Assembly: GCF_005876985.1 (NCBI RefSeq)
Contig: NZ_VAHD01000001.1
Coordinates: forward strand, 496,001-560,000
Source of the DNA: Rhodoferax bucti
GTDB taxonomy: Bacteria; Pseudomonadota; Gammaproteobacteria; Burkholderiales; Burkholderiaceae_C
DNA length: 64,000 nucleotides
Direction of reading: 5' to 3'
The translations under genes were made by a program, and so were the position numbers. This document shows, piece after piece, positions 46,310 through 55,086 of this stretch. Below the pieces are notes generated by a model, which did no database searches, was not told the origin of the DNA, and saw nothing but the letters and a program-made list of their open reading frames with translations. Numbering within the stretch: position 1 is the stretch's first letter; the number at the start of each line of letters is the position of its first letter.

Positions 46310-47373
46310 CCCAGACCAACGGCAAAGCCGCGCTGTCCATGCGGAAGCAGTTGTTACTGATGTTCGTGATCTGCACCGGACTGGGGGGAGCGATCGGCGC
46401 CATCGGATCCACGACACCGTGGCTTGCTGTCTGCATGGCACTGGCTAGCGCACCAGCCCTGTGGTGGCTGGCGGGGCATTGTCTGCGGCCACTACAAGAA
46501 CTAACGACCACCGTAGCTAGCCGTCAACCCCAGGAAACAACGCCCTTGGGCCATACACCGGCCGTAGAGTTGGAACCCATCGTGCACGCCCTGAATGTGC
46601 AATGGCAACAACAACGGGATGCCCTGGAGCAACAGCAACGCTTCATTGCGGAAGCCTCGCACCAGTTGCGCACACCGTTGGCAGTGCTGAAAACCCAAGT
46701 GCAAGGTGTCACGTCCGGCGAACTACCGGCCTCGGACACCCTGCCCAAAATGCTGCGCACGCTGGATCGCGCGAGCCATCTGGCGAATCAATTGCTGTCG
46801 CAGGCCAAAGTGGAGCAAAAGGTCCGGCAGGCGCAGTGGAGCTTGGTGGATATGCACCACCTTGCCAGCGACATTCTGGTGGAATTTGCACCCTTGATCG
46901 CCCGCAAGCAGCTGGAAGTGTCCTTGGACGCCGAACCCGTACGGCTCATGAGCGATAGCTGGCTGGTCGGTGAAATGCTACGCAACCTGTTGGCCAATGC
47001 GATCCGCCAGTCCGCTACCGGAGCCAGTCTGGGCGTGGTCATCCGCCACCTGCCAGACGAACTGGAGCTTTTAGTCTGGGACAACGCAGGAGGGTTGGAC
47101 GAAGCAGTCCGGGAGCGCCTGTTCCAACCCTTCGAATCGGCCAGCGGAGGCACCGGAGTGGGCCTGGGCCTGTCGATCTGCAAACAAATTGCTGTGTCCA
47201 TGCACGCGACGCTGGACCTTTACAACCGTATCCAACAAGGCGCAGTGGTGGGCGTCGATGCCGTCGTCCGCTGGCCCCGGCCTGCGCATGCCATGGCACA
47301 AGACTCCGCAGTACCAGCCCGCTCGATGCCGCATGCAGCCTTGTCGGAAGCCACCTTGAGGATGCCAGCATGA
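46306..47373 (+). CDS. Sensor histidine kinase with almost no periplasmic domain
   Basis: A 355-residue kinase. Two transmembrane helices (about residues 16-33 and 38-57) are joined by only a few residues, so the usual TctE-type sensor domain is missing. Then come a HAMP-like linker, the H box with H119 in ASHQLRTPLAVL, N box LRNLLANAIRQSA and the G box GVGLGLSICKQIA. Input probably comes from within the membrane or from a partner such as the transporter encoded next. Overlaps both neighbours by ATGA. Confidence 0.92.
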   Translation: MTQTNGKAALSMRKQLLLMFVICTGLGGAIGAIGSTTPWLAVCMALASAPALWWLAGHCLRPLQELTTTVASRQPQETTPLGHTPAVELEPIVHALNVQWQQQRDALEQQQRFIAEASHQLRTPLAVLKTQVQGVTSGELPASDTLPKMLRTLDRASHLANQLLSQAKVEQKVRQAQWSLVDMHHLASDILVEFAPLIARKQLEVSLDAEPVRLMSDSWLVGEMLRNLLANAIRQSATGASLGVVIRHLPDELELLVWDNAGGLDEAVRERLFQPFESASGGTGVGLGLSICKQIAVSMHATLDLYNRIQQGAVVGVDAVVRWPRPAHAMAQDSAVPARSMPHAALSEATLRMPA

Positions 47374-48446
47374 GGCCCGGTCTGGAAATCCGCGGGGTAA
47401 CCAAGACCTACGCCAATGGCTATCGGGCGCTGCACGGCGTGGACGTGCATATTCCAGATCGTCGGTTGACGACGCTTCTGGGCCCCTCCGGTTGCGGCAA
47501 AACCACGCTGCTACGCCTGGTAGCCGGACTGGAAACACCCGACGAAGGGCAGCTGATTTTTCACGGGGAAGACGTCACGTCCAAGAGCGCTGAACAACGG
47601 GACCTCAGCCTGGTGTTTCAGAGCTACGCCCTGTTTCCCTACCAGAGCGTGGAAGACAACGTCTGCTATGGCTTGCGCATGCAAGGCTTGTCGGCGGCAA
47701 GCCAGCGCGAGCGCAGTGCCCAGGCCCTAGCACTGGTCGGCCTGCAAGGCTTGGAAGATCGTATGCCGCACGAGTTATCCGGTGGCCAGCAACAGCGCAC
47801 AGCTTTGGCCCGTGCACTCGCATTGCAGCCCCGCATCCTGTTGCTGGATGAGCCCCTCTCCAACCTCGACAGCAACTTGCGACGCCATATCCGTGAAGAC
47901 ATCCGCGCCCTGCAACAGAGGCTGGAACTGACGGTGCTGTACGTCACCCATGACCATGCAGAAGCCATGTCGGTCAGCGACCGCGTCGTCGTCATGCAAG
48001 AGGGCCGGATTGTGCAAATCGGTTCCCCGCGGGATCTTTATGAGCACCCCCTGTCAGAGTTCGTTGCCGCCTTCATGGGGGACGCTGCCACTTTCGACGC
48101 AGAGGTGGACGCCCAAGGTCTGGTGCATCTAGGCCCCTTGCAGATCGGTCCTGACCCCGGACTGCGCCGTGGCGCGGTGCGCATCGTCGTGCGCCCGCAC
48201 GCCTGGCGCATCGCACCGGCCAGTTCGGCCGGATTGCCGGGCAAAGTCTTGCGGAGCGCCTTTTTGGGCTCCTCTACAGAGGTGTGGGTGTACACCACCT
48301 TGGGCGAGATATTGGTGCTCATTCCGTCACAAGGGGCGGCCTATGCCTGCGGCGCCCCGGTCAGCTTGTTTTTGTCAGCACAGGGGGTCAGCGTGCTGTT
48401 GCCCTCCGTTTTTTCCAACGCATCCGAACCCCTGGTCCAACACTAA
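47370..48446 (+). CDS. ABC importer ATPase 1 (FbpC/PotA-like)
   Basis: A 358-residue ATPase with Walker A GPSGCGKTTLLRL, signature LSGGQQQRTALARAL, Walker B ILLLDEPLSNLD and a C-terminal TOBE regulatory part. Family members energise uptake of ferric iron, spermidine/putrescine, 2-aminoethylphosphonate or sugar phosphates. It overlaps the kinase gene and lies 11 bp before the binding-protein gene. A second ATPase of the same family closes the operon. Confidence 0.92.
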   Translation: MRPGLEIRGVTKTYANGYRALHGVDVHIPDRRLTTLLGPSGCGKTTLLRLVAGLETPDEGQLIFHGEDVTSKSAEQRDLSLVFQSYALFPYQSVEDNVCYGLRMQGLSAASQRERSAQALALVGLQGLEDRMPHELSGGQQQRTALARALALQPRILLLDEPLSNLDSNLRRHIREDIRALQQRLELTVLYVTHDHAEAMSVSDRVVVMQEGRIVQIGSPRDLYEHPLSEFVAAFMGDAATFDAEVDAQGLVHLGPLQIGPDPGLRRGAVRIVVRPHAWRIAPASSAGLPGKVLRSAFLGSSTEVWVYTTLGEILVLIPSQGAAYACGAPVSLFLSAQGVSVLLPSVFSNASEPLVQH

Positions 48447-48457
48447 AGGAGACTTCC

Positions 48458-49483
48458 ATGAAAAAAACCCACCTGATCGCTGCTGCGTGTATCGCGCTCT
48501 CGCAAGCCAGTGTGTATGCCCAATCCGGCAGCGAGGTCAACATCATCTGCTCGGGCCAAGCGCCGTGGTGCAGCATGATTGCCGTCACCTTCGAGAAAAG
48601 CCAAGGCGTCAAGGTCAATATGACCCTCAAGGGCTCGGGCGAAGCCGTCGCCCAGCTCATGGCCGAAAAAGCCAACCCCAAGACAGACATCTTTTTCGGA
48701 GGCACGGGCGATCCGCACCTGGTGGCTGCCGAACAAAACCTGACTCAGGAGTACAAGTCGCCCCTGCTGCCGAAGTTGTACGACTGGGCGCAAAAGCAGG
48801 CCGCACAGTCCGGCTACAAGACGGTGGGCATTTATTCCGGACCTTTGGGCTTTGGATACAACACCGAGCTGATCGCCAAGAAGAAGCTGCCCATCCCGAA
48901 GACGTGGGCGGATCTGATCAAGCCTGAATACAAAGGCGAAATCCAATCCGCCAACCCGTCCTCCAGCGGTACGGCCTACACCATGATTGCCACGCTGGTG
49001 CAGCTGATGGGAGAAGACAAGGCCTATGACTACCTGGCCAAGCTGCACAAAAACATTGCCACCTACCAGCGCTCCGGCGTAGGCCCCATCAAGGCCGTGG
49101 CAAGGGGCGAAGCCGCTATTTCCATCAGCTTTGTGCACGACGGCCCCGGCGAAAAAGCCCAGGGCTTCCCCCTGGAGACCATCACACCGTCCGATGGCAC
49201 AGGTGCAGAGATTGGCTCCATGTCCATCGTGCGCGGTGCGCGCAACCTGGAAGCAGCCAAGAAGTTTTATGACTGGGCTTTAACGCCCGGCGCGCAGGCG
49301 CTGGGCGCTGCCACGCTGCAATTCCAGCTGCCCTCCAACCGCGAAACCAAGGTGGACCCGCGCGTACCGGACTTCCGCAAGATCAAGATGATCGACTACG
49401 ACTATGCGAAGTATGGCCAGTCCGCAGAGCGCAAGCGTCTGATCCAGCGTTGGGAACGCGATGTGAACGGCCAATCCCGCTAA
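48458..49483 (+). CDS. ABC importer periplasmic binding protein (AfuA/FbpA-like)
   Basis: A 341-residue extracellular solute-binding protein with signal peptide (MKKTHLIAAACIALSQAS, cut after VYAQ). The mature start VNIICSGQAPWCSMIAVTFE is of the iron/sugar-phosphate/aminoethylphosphonate binding group. Two cysteines (C-x5-C) near the mature N-terminus may form a disulfide. Iron-binding tyrosine pairs of FbpA are not clearly seen, so a phosphorylated organic ligand is as likely as ferric iron. ATG 48458 has AAAGGAGA upstream. Confidence 0.88.
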   Translation: MKKTHLIAAACIALSQASVYAQSGSEVNIICSGQAPWCSMIAVTFEKSQGVKVNMTLKGSGEAVAQLMAEKANPKTDIFFGGTGDPHLVAAEQNLTQEYKSPLLPKLYDWAQKQAAQSGYKTVGIYSGPLGFGYNTELIAKKKLPIPKTWADLIKPEYKGEIQSANPSSSGTAYTMIATLVQLMGEDKAYDYLAKLHKNIATYQRSGVGPIKAVARGEAAISISFVHDGPGEKAQGFPLETITPSDGTGAEIGSMSIVRGARNLEAAKKFYDWALTPGAQALGAATLQFQLPSNRETKVDPRVPDFRKIKMIDYDYAKYGQSAERKRLIQRWERDVNGQSR

Positions 49484-49555
49484 TCCCGCATTCCCTGCTA
49501 ACCCGCCCGCCGCTGCGCTCTGCAGCAAGCAGGGCCCTGCCTCACGCTGGATGAC

Positions 49556-51757
49556 ATGAACACTTTTCACCCGTGGCGAACACGCCGCGTCATTGCCCTT
49601 TGGGCCACTCTGGGCGCTGCGGCCTTTGTGCTGCTGCCCTGGTATTTTCTTCAACGGGGGAGCCTGTGGGAGGCCCTGCCCGGCCTCTGGGGCTCCGCCG
49701 CCAGTGCCAACGGCTGGACTCACATGACGAGCCATGCCCACCCCTGGCTAGGGATAGGCCTCGGGGGACTGCTACTGGCAGCCTCCGCCGTATTCGCCCA
49801 CACACCGCGCCGCCAGGGTCTGTTGTTGTGCAGTGGGGCAGGCCTTGGGCTGGCCGGGCTGGTGATCAGCGGATTTGCCATCGGTATGGTGGGGTGGGCT
49901 TGGGATTGGCTCACTGCATTGGCAGGCGCCACGGACTACACGCAGCCGGGCATGGGGTGGGGCGCCATGGTGTTGATAGTGAGCCTGCTGGCACTGCTCT
50001 CCATCGGCGTAGCCCGACTTGGAGGATTCAAGGGTGACGCCTTCGTAGCCGGTGCCGTGTTGTGTTGCACCGCCTTGCTGGCGCTGTTTGTGGTCTACCC
50101 GGTTCTCAAGTCCTTGATGGGCAGCGTGCTCAATGACGAGGGACTATTCTCCATCAGCGCCCTGTGGGACCGGATCGGCACTGCCCGCATCTGGGGACTC
50201 GGATGTATCAGTGGCCAAGGCCGCTGCGGTGTGGCGTGGAACACCCTGGGTCTCGCACTGCTCACCGCCACGGGGACCACGTTCCTGGGCACCTTGATCG
50301 CACTCTGGGCGGAGCGGGAAGCAAAAGCACTCGCCAAGCCGCTCAACATTTTGGCCATGTTGCCTATCATCACGCCGCCGTTTGTGGTGGGCTTGGGGCT
50401 GATTTTGTTATTTGGGCGTGCCGGGCTCTTCAATCAATATCTGGAGTGGGCTTTTGGCATTGAGCCCACGCGCTGGTTTTATGGCTTCTTTGGTGTCTGG
50501 CTGGCGCAGTTGTTCGCCTTCACCCCTATTGCCTTCATGATCATGCGCGGTGTGGTGCAAGGCGTGAGCCCTTCGATGGAGGAAGCCTCCCAGACCCTGC
50601 GTGCCAGCCGCATGCAGACTTTTTGGACCGTCACCCTGCCATTGCTCAAGCCGGGCTTGGCCAATGCATTTCTGGTGGGCTTTATCGAGAGTATGGCGGA
50701 CTTCGGGAACCCGATCGTGGTCGGCGGGCAGTTCGCCGTGCTGTCGACAGAAATCTTTTTTGCCATCGTGGGAGCGTCCCTGGACCCCGGAATGGCTGCG
50801 GCTTTGTCGCTGATCCTGACGGTGTTTGCGCTGGCTGTCTTCTTCATCCAGCGCAGGGTCCTTGGCAAAGGCAGTTTCACCACGGTTGCCGGCAAGGGCG
50901 ATGCCGGTCTGCCCATGCCCCTCCCCGCGGGTATCCGCAAGCTATGTCTGGGTGTGGCGGGGCCCTGGCTGGTGTTCACGCTGGTTGTGTACCTCTTTGC
51001 CTTCGCCGGTGGTTTCGTCCAGACATGGGGGCGTGACTACACGCTCACGCTGAATCACTTCCGCACGGCCTTTGACGTGCAATGGGGAGAGTACGGTGTG
51101 GTCTGGGCAGGTACTGCCTGGAACTCGCTGTTCACCACCGTGTCGCTGGCAGCCATGGCGGCCCCTTTGTGCGCGGGCCTCGGCCTGCTGATTGCCTGGT
51201 TGCTGGCGCGTGCAGAGTTCCGGGGCAAGGCCAGCTTCGAATTCTCTGCACTCTTGACCTTTGCAGTTCCGGGCACGGTGCTGGGTGTCAGCTACATCCT
51301 GGCATTCAACGTACCGCCGGTGGAGTTAACCGGTACCGGGCTGATCATTGTCTTGTGCTTTGTGTTCCGCAACCTGCCGGTCGGGGTGCGTGCCGGGACT
51401 GCCGCCTTCAAGCAATTGGATCGCTCCCTGGACGAAGCGTCCCTGATGCTACGCGCCAACACCCTCACCACGTTACGCCTGGTGGTATTGCCCCTCATCA
51501 AATCGGCGCTGGTAGCAGCACTGGTGTATTCGTTTGTGCGCTCCATCACCACCGTGTCTGCCGTGATCTTTCTGGTTACTGCGCAGTACGAACTGTCCAC
51601 TACCTACATCATCGGCCGCGTCGGCAATGGTGACTACGGCGTGGCACTGGCGTATTGCACGGTGCTGATCCTGCTCATGTCCTGCAGCACCCTCTTGGTA
51701 CAGGCCCTGGTGGGTGAACGCAAACTTGGCCGCCGCCATGCTGCGACGGCCCATTGA
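49556..51757 (+). CDS. ABC importer permease, two fused permease domains (FbpB/AfuB-like)
   Basis: A 733-residue inner membrane protein with many hydrophobic helices and two EAA-type ATPase contact loops: EEASQTLRASRMQTFWTVTL near residue 342 and DEASLMLRANTLTTLRLVVL near 627. This double-permease layout is typical of FbpB and AfuB. About 170 N-terminal residues form extra helices not needed for the basic fold. The stop overlaps a TTG of the next frame. The two domains could be served by two different ATPases of this operon. Confidence 0.92.
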   Translation: MNTFHPWRTRRVIALWATLGAAAFVLLPWYFLQRGSLWEALPGLWGSAASANGWTHMTSHAHPWLGIGLGGLLLAASAVFAHTPRRQGLLLCSGAGLGLAGLVISGFAIGMVGWAWDWLTALAGATDYTQPGMGWGAMVLIVSLLALLSIGVARLGGFKGDAFVAGAVLCCTALLALFVVYPVLKSLMGSVLNDEGLFSISALWDRIGTARIWGLGCISGQGRCGVAWNTLGLALLTATGTTFLGTLIALWAEREAKALAKPLNILAMLPIITPPFVVGLGLILLFGRAGLFNQYLEWAFGIEPTRWFYGFFGVWLAQLFAFTPIAFMIMRGVVQGVSPSMEEASQTLRASRMQTFWTVTLPLLKPGLANAFLVGFIESMADFGNPIVVGGQFAVLSTEIFFAIVGASLDPGMAAALSLILTVFALAVFFIQRRVLGKGSFTTVAGKGDAGLPMPLPAGIRKLCLGVAGPWLVFTLVVYLFAFAGGFVQTWGRDYTLTLNHFRTAFDVQWGEYGVVWAGTAWNSLFTTVSLAAMAAPLCAGLGLLIAWLLARAEFRGKASFEFSALLTFAVPGTVLGVSYILAFNVPPVELTGTGLIIVLCFVFRNLPVGVRAGTAAFKQLDRSLDEASLMLRANTLTTLRLVVLPLIKSALVAALVYSFVRSITTVSAVIFLVTAQYELSTTYIIGRVGNGDYGVALAYCTVLILLMSCSTLLVQALVGERKLGRRHAATAH

Positions 51758-51768
51758 AATACTTACGG

Positions 51769-52827
51769 ATGACGACTTCCATGAACAACACAGGCATTTC
51801 TTTCCGTCAGGTCTCCAAGCGCTACGGCGGCGCCCACAGCCCTCTGGTGGTCAACGCGATTGACTTTCATGTTCCCAAAGGAACGCTGACCACCATCCTC
51901 GGTCCGTCCGGCTGTGGCAAGACCACCACCCTGCGCATGATCGCCGGGCTGGAGTCGCCCTCCAGCGGTCAAATTTTCATTGACGGCCGCGATGTCACCC
52001 ACCTCGGACCGGCGGAGCGCAACGTGAGCATGGTCTTTCAGAGCTATGCCTTGTTCCCCCATATGTCGGTGCTGGAGAACGTGTCCTACGGGCTGAACGT
52101 GAGCGGCGTCCCCAAACAGGAGGTGGGCGAGCGGGCCCGCTCAGCCATGGCTATCGTAGGCTTGGGGGGGTACGAGAGCCGCTACCCCGCAGAGTTGTCT
52201 GGGGGGCAACAGCAACGCGTGGCATTGGCCCGTGCGCTGGTGCTGGAGCCCTCTGTCCTCTTGTTTGATGAGCCGCTGTCCAACCTGGACGCACGCTTAC
52301 GCCGGTCCATGCGCGAAGAAATCAGGGCACTGCAACAGCGGCTGAAACTGACGGTGGCTTATGTGACGCATGACCAAAGCGAAGCCTTGGCCGTCAGCGA
52401 CCAGATCATTGTGATGAACGCAGGGCAGATTGCTCAGGCAGGCAGTCCGCGCGAACTGTACGAAAACCCGCAAACGGAGTTTGTGGCTGGCTTCATGGGC
52501 GAAGCGGTATTGCTCAATGGCCAATGCCTGGAGAATGGCTCGGTGGAATTGGGCCCCTTGACGCTCTCAACACCGCGCCGCTTGAACGCAGGCCCGGTGA
52601 AAGTGGCGATTCGCCCCGAAGCATGGTCCGTCAATCCCGGACACAGCACAGGCCTGCAAGGCACGGTGAGCAAAGCGGCCTATCTGGGGAGTTTTCAGGA
52701 ATTGACGATAGATACCGTTTTGGGGCCCATCTTCGTCGTGGCCTCAGATGCCCAAGGCCACTGGTCCCCCCAGGACGATGTCACCTTGAACATCAGCCAA
52801 AGGGGCGTATCCGTCGTAGCGGCTTGA
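51769..52827 (+). CDS. ABC importer ATPase 2 (FbpC/PotA-like)
   Basis: A 352-residue ATPase similar in layout to that at 47370: Walker A GPSGCGKTTTLRM, signature LSGGQQQRVALARAL, Walker B VLLFDEPLSNLD and a TOBE end. Several starts are possible (TTG 51754, ATG 51769, ATG 51781); I use 51769 without a clear ribosome site. It ends six bases before the converging purC stop. Having two ATPases and one double permease in an operon is uncommon. Confidence 0.9.
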   Translation: MTTSMNNTGISFRQVSKRYGGAHSPLVVNAIDFHVPKGTLTTILGPSGCGKTTTLRMIAGLESPSSGQIFIDGRDVTHLGPAERNVSMVFQSYALFPHMSVLENVSYGLNVSGVPKQEVGERARSAMAIVGLGGYESRYPAELSGGQQQRVALARALVLEPSVLLFDEPLSNLDARLRRSMREEIRALQQRLKLTVAYVTHDQSEALAVSDQIIVMNAGQIAQAGSPRELYENPQTEFVAGFMGEAVLLNGQCLENGSVELGPLTLSTPRRLNAGPVKVAIRPEAWSVNPGHSTGLQGTVSKAAYLGSFQELTIDTVLGPIFVVASDAQGHWSPQDDVTLNISQRGVSVVAA

Positions 52828-52833
52828 GGACGA

Positions 52834-53739
52834 TCAGGTCGTCAAGCGCTGCAGGGCTTCGCGGTACTTGTCGGCCGTCTTCTCGATCACCTCGCGCGGC
52901 ACGCGGGGTGCGGGTGGAGTTTTGTCCCAAGGCTTGCCGTCCACTAATGCCTGCTCCAGCCAGTCGCGCACGAACTGCTTGTCGTAGCTGGGCGGGTTGG
53001 TTCCCACTTGGTAACTTTCCACCGGCCAGTAGCGGCTCGAGTCAGGGGTGAGCACCTCATCCATCAGGGTCAGAGTGCCGTCCTTGTCCAGGCCAAACTC
53101 GAACTTGGTGTCTGCAATGATGATGCCCTTGGTCAGCGCAAACTCGGCCGCCACCTTGTAGATGCGGATGCTGATGTCACGGATCTGGGTCGCGAGGTCC
53201 AGACCGATCATTTCCACGGTTTTCTCGAAGGTGATGTTTTCGTCGTGGTCGCCGACCGCGGCCTTGGCCGCCGGCGTGTAAATGGGCTCGGGCAACTTGC
53301 TGGCGTTTTGCAGGCCAGCAGGCAACTTCACGCCGCATACCGCGCTGTTCTCTTGGTATTCCTTCCAGCCACTACCAGCCAGGTAGCCGCGCACCACCGC
53401 CTCCACAGGCAGGGGCTTCAAGCGCTTGACCAGCATGGAACGGCCTGCAACCTGCGCCACCTCTGCGGGAGTCACTACGCTTTCAGGAGCATCTCCGGTC
53501 AGGTGGTTGGGGCAGACGTCGGCGCCGTTCTTGCCCAGCTTCTCAAACCAGAACAACGCCATCTGCGTCAGCAACGCGCCCTTGCCGGGAATGGGCTCGC
53601 CCATGATCACGTCAAACGCACTGAGCCTGTCGCTGGCCACCATCAGGATGCGGTCGTCGCCCACTGCGTAGTTATCACGCACCTTGCCGCGGGCAAGCAA
53701 GGGAAGAGACAAGGCGGAGGTGTGCAAAGCTGAAGTCAT
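52834..53739 (-). CDS. purC: SAICAR synthase
   Basis: A 301-residue phosphoribosylaminoimidazole-succinocarboxamide synthase. Readable markers are [31 protein letters not shown] (given here only as the start RGKVRDNY and SDRLSAFD) and [16 protein letters not shown]. It joins aspartate to CAIR in purine synthesis. ATG 53739 begins [15 protein letters not shown]; an upstream extension is out of character for the family. Follows fba on the minus strand after a terminator. Confidence 0.96.
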   Translation of the reverse strand: MTSALHTSALSLPLLARGKVRDNYAVGDDRILMVASDRLSAFDVIMGEPIPGKGALLTQMALFWFEKLGKNGADVCPNHLTGDAPESVVTPAEVAQVAGRSMLVKRLKPLPVEAVVRGYLAGSGWKEYQENSAVCGVKLPAGLQNASKLPEPIYTPAAKAAVGDHDENITFEKTVEMIGLDLATQIRDISIRIYKVAAEFALTKGIIIADTKFEFGLDKDGTLTLMDEVLTPDSSRYWPVESYQVGTNPPSYDKQFVRDWLEQALVDGKPWDKTPPAPRVPREVIEKTADKYREALQRLTT

Positions 53740-53754
53740 GGCGTCCACATAAGT

Positions 53755-53791
53755 AAAAAGGCTTCGCCCCCGGAATGGAAGGCGAAGCCTT
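53755..53791 (-). terminator. Terminator after fba
   Basis: Perfect 11-bp stem AAGGCTTCGCC / GGCGAAGCCTT (53758-53768 with 53781-53791) with a T-run on the minus strand. It lies 43 bp past the fba stop and upstream of purC. Confidence 0.92.
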
Positions 53792-53833
53792 GGATTATCG
53801 CAAGTTCGGGCCGGCGTGCGGCACCGCAGCGTC

Positions 53834-54916
53834 TCAGGCAGCGACTGCGGACTCCTGCACCACCTGGGCCAGCTCACCGCGCGCGTATTGCGCTGCCACC
53901 ACCTGCAGGCTGTGGCCCTTGATGCTGGCCGCACGGCCTTCGCAACCGAACTCGATGTAGCGCTGCTTGCAAAGCTGCTTGGCGGCTTCGCGGGCGGGCC
54001 TGAGCCACTCGCGGGCATCGAATTTTTCCGGGTTCTCGAACATGAACTTGCGCACCGCAGCGGTCATGGCCATGCGGATGTCGGTGTCGATGTTGACCTT
54101 GCGCACGCCGAAAGGAATGGCGCGCTGCACCTCTTCCACCGGCACACCCCAGGTTTGGGCCATCTTGCCGCCGTACTGGTTGATCGCAGCCAGCAGCTCT
54201 TGCGGCACCGCGCTGGAGCCGTGCATAACCAAATGGGTATTGGGAATGCGGGCGTGGATTTCCTTGATGCGGTCGATTGCCAGAATGTCGCCCGTAGGCT
54301 TGCGGGTGAACTTGTAGGCGCCGTGGCTGGTACCAATGGCAATAGCCAAGGCGTCGAGCTGGGTGCGCTTCACAAAGTCAGCGGCCTGCTCGGGGTCGGT
54401 CAGCAACTGCTCGCGGGTCATGATGGCGTCGGTGCCGTGGCCGTCTTCCTTGTCGCCTTGCATGGTTTCCAGCGAGCCCAAGCAGCCGAGTTCACCTTCC
54501 ACGGTGACGCCCAGTTTGTGCGCGAGGTCCACCACCTTGCGAGTAACGTCCACGTTGTACTCGTAACTCGCAATCGTCTTGCCATCGGCTTCCAGAGAGC
54601 CGTCCATCATCACGGAGCTGAACCCGAGGTCAATGGCGCCTTGGCACACCGCGGGGCTCTGACCATGGTCCTGGTGCATCACCACGGGGATGGAGGGGTA
54701 GCTTTCCACCGCCGCCTGGATCAGGTGCTTGAGGAAGTGCTCACCCGCGTATTTGCGGGCGCCGGCGCTGGCCTGCATGATCACGGGGGCGCCGGTCTCC
54801 TTCGCGGCCTCCATGATGGCCTGGACTTGCTCCAGGTTGTTGACGTTGAACGCCGGAATCGCATAGTTGTGCGTCGCAGCGTGGTCCAGAAGCTCGCGCA
54901 TGGAAACGAGTGCCAT
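53834..54916 (-). CDS. fba: Class II fructose-bisphosphate aldolase
   Basis: A 360-residue zinc aldolase, [20 protein letters not shown] at the start, with zinc ligands in [10 protein letters not shown] and downstream histidines ([18 protein letters not shown]). Length and sequence fit the Calvin-cycle-type subfamily used in both glycolysis and carbon fixation. It lies between pyk and purC, with its own terminator. Confidence 0.96.
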   Translation of the reverse strand: MALVSMRELLDHAATHNYAIPAFNVNNLEQVQAIMEAAKETGAPVIMQASAGARKYAGEHFLKHLIQAAVESYPSIPVVMHQDHGQSPAVCQGAIDLGFSSVMMDGSLEADGKTIASYEYNVDVTRKVVDLAHKLGVTVEGELGCLGSLETMQGDKEDGHGTDAIMTREQLLTDPEQAADFVKRTQLDALAIAIGTSHGAYKFTRKPTGDILAIDRIKEIHARIPNTHLVMHGSSAVPQELLAAINQYGGKMAQTWGVPVEEVQRAIPFGVRKVNIDTDIRMAMTAAVRKFMFENPEKFDAREWLRPAREAAKQLCKQRYIEFGCEGRAASIKGHSLQVVAAQYARGELAQVVQESAVAA

Positions 54917-55086
54917 TTTTCTATCCCCAGGAAGTTAATAACCTGCAACAGCGGTTGATGTAACCGCTTGGTAACTTGTACCGTTGCCGGATTCTAACCG
55001 CCGGAGATTGCCACGTCCTATCGCCCGAACGGGCCCATGAAAAAGGGAGCCTCAGCTCCCTTGTGTATCTGCCCGATAAAACCGGC
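54917..55086. other. Intergenic region between pyk and fba
   Basis: 170 bp without a gene. It holds the pyk terminator at 55038-55066 and presumably the fba promoter; no clear hexamers were picked out. Confidence 0.7.
55038..55066 (-). terminator. Terminator after pyk
   Basis: Stem AAGGGAGC / GCTCCCTT (55043-55050 with 55055-55062), loop CTCA, with a T-run on the minus strand just beyond the stem. Confidence 0.92.
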
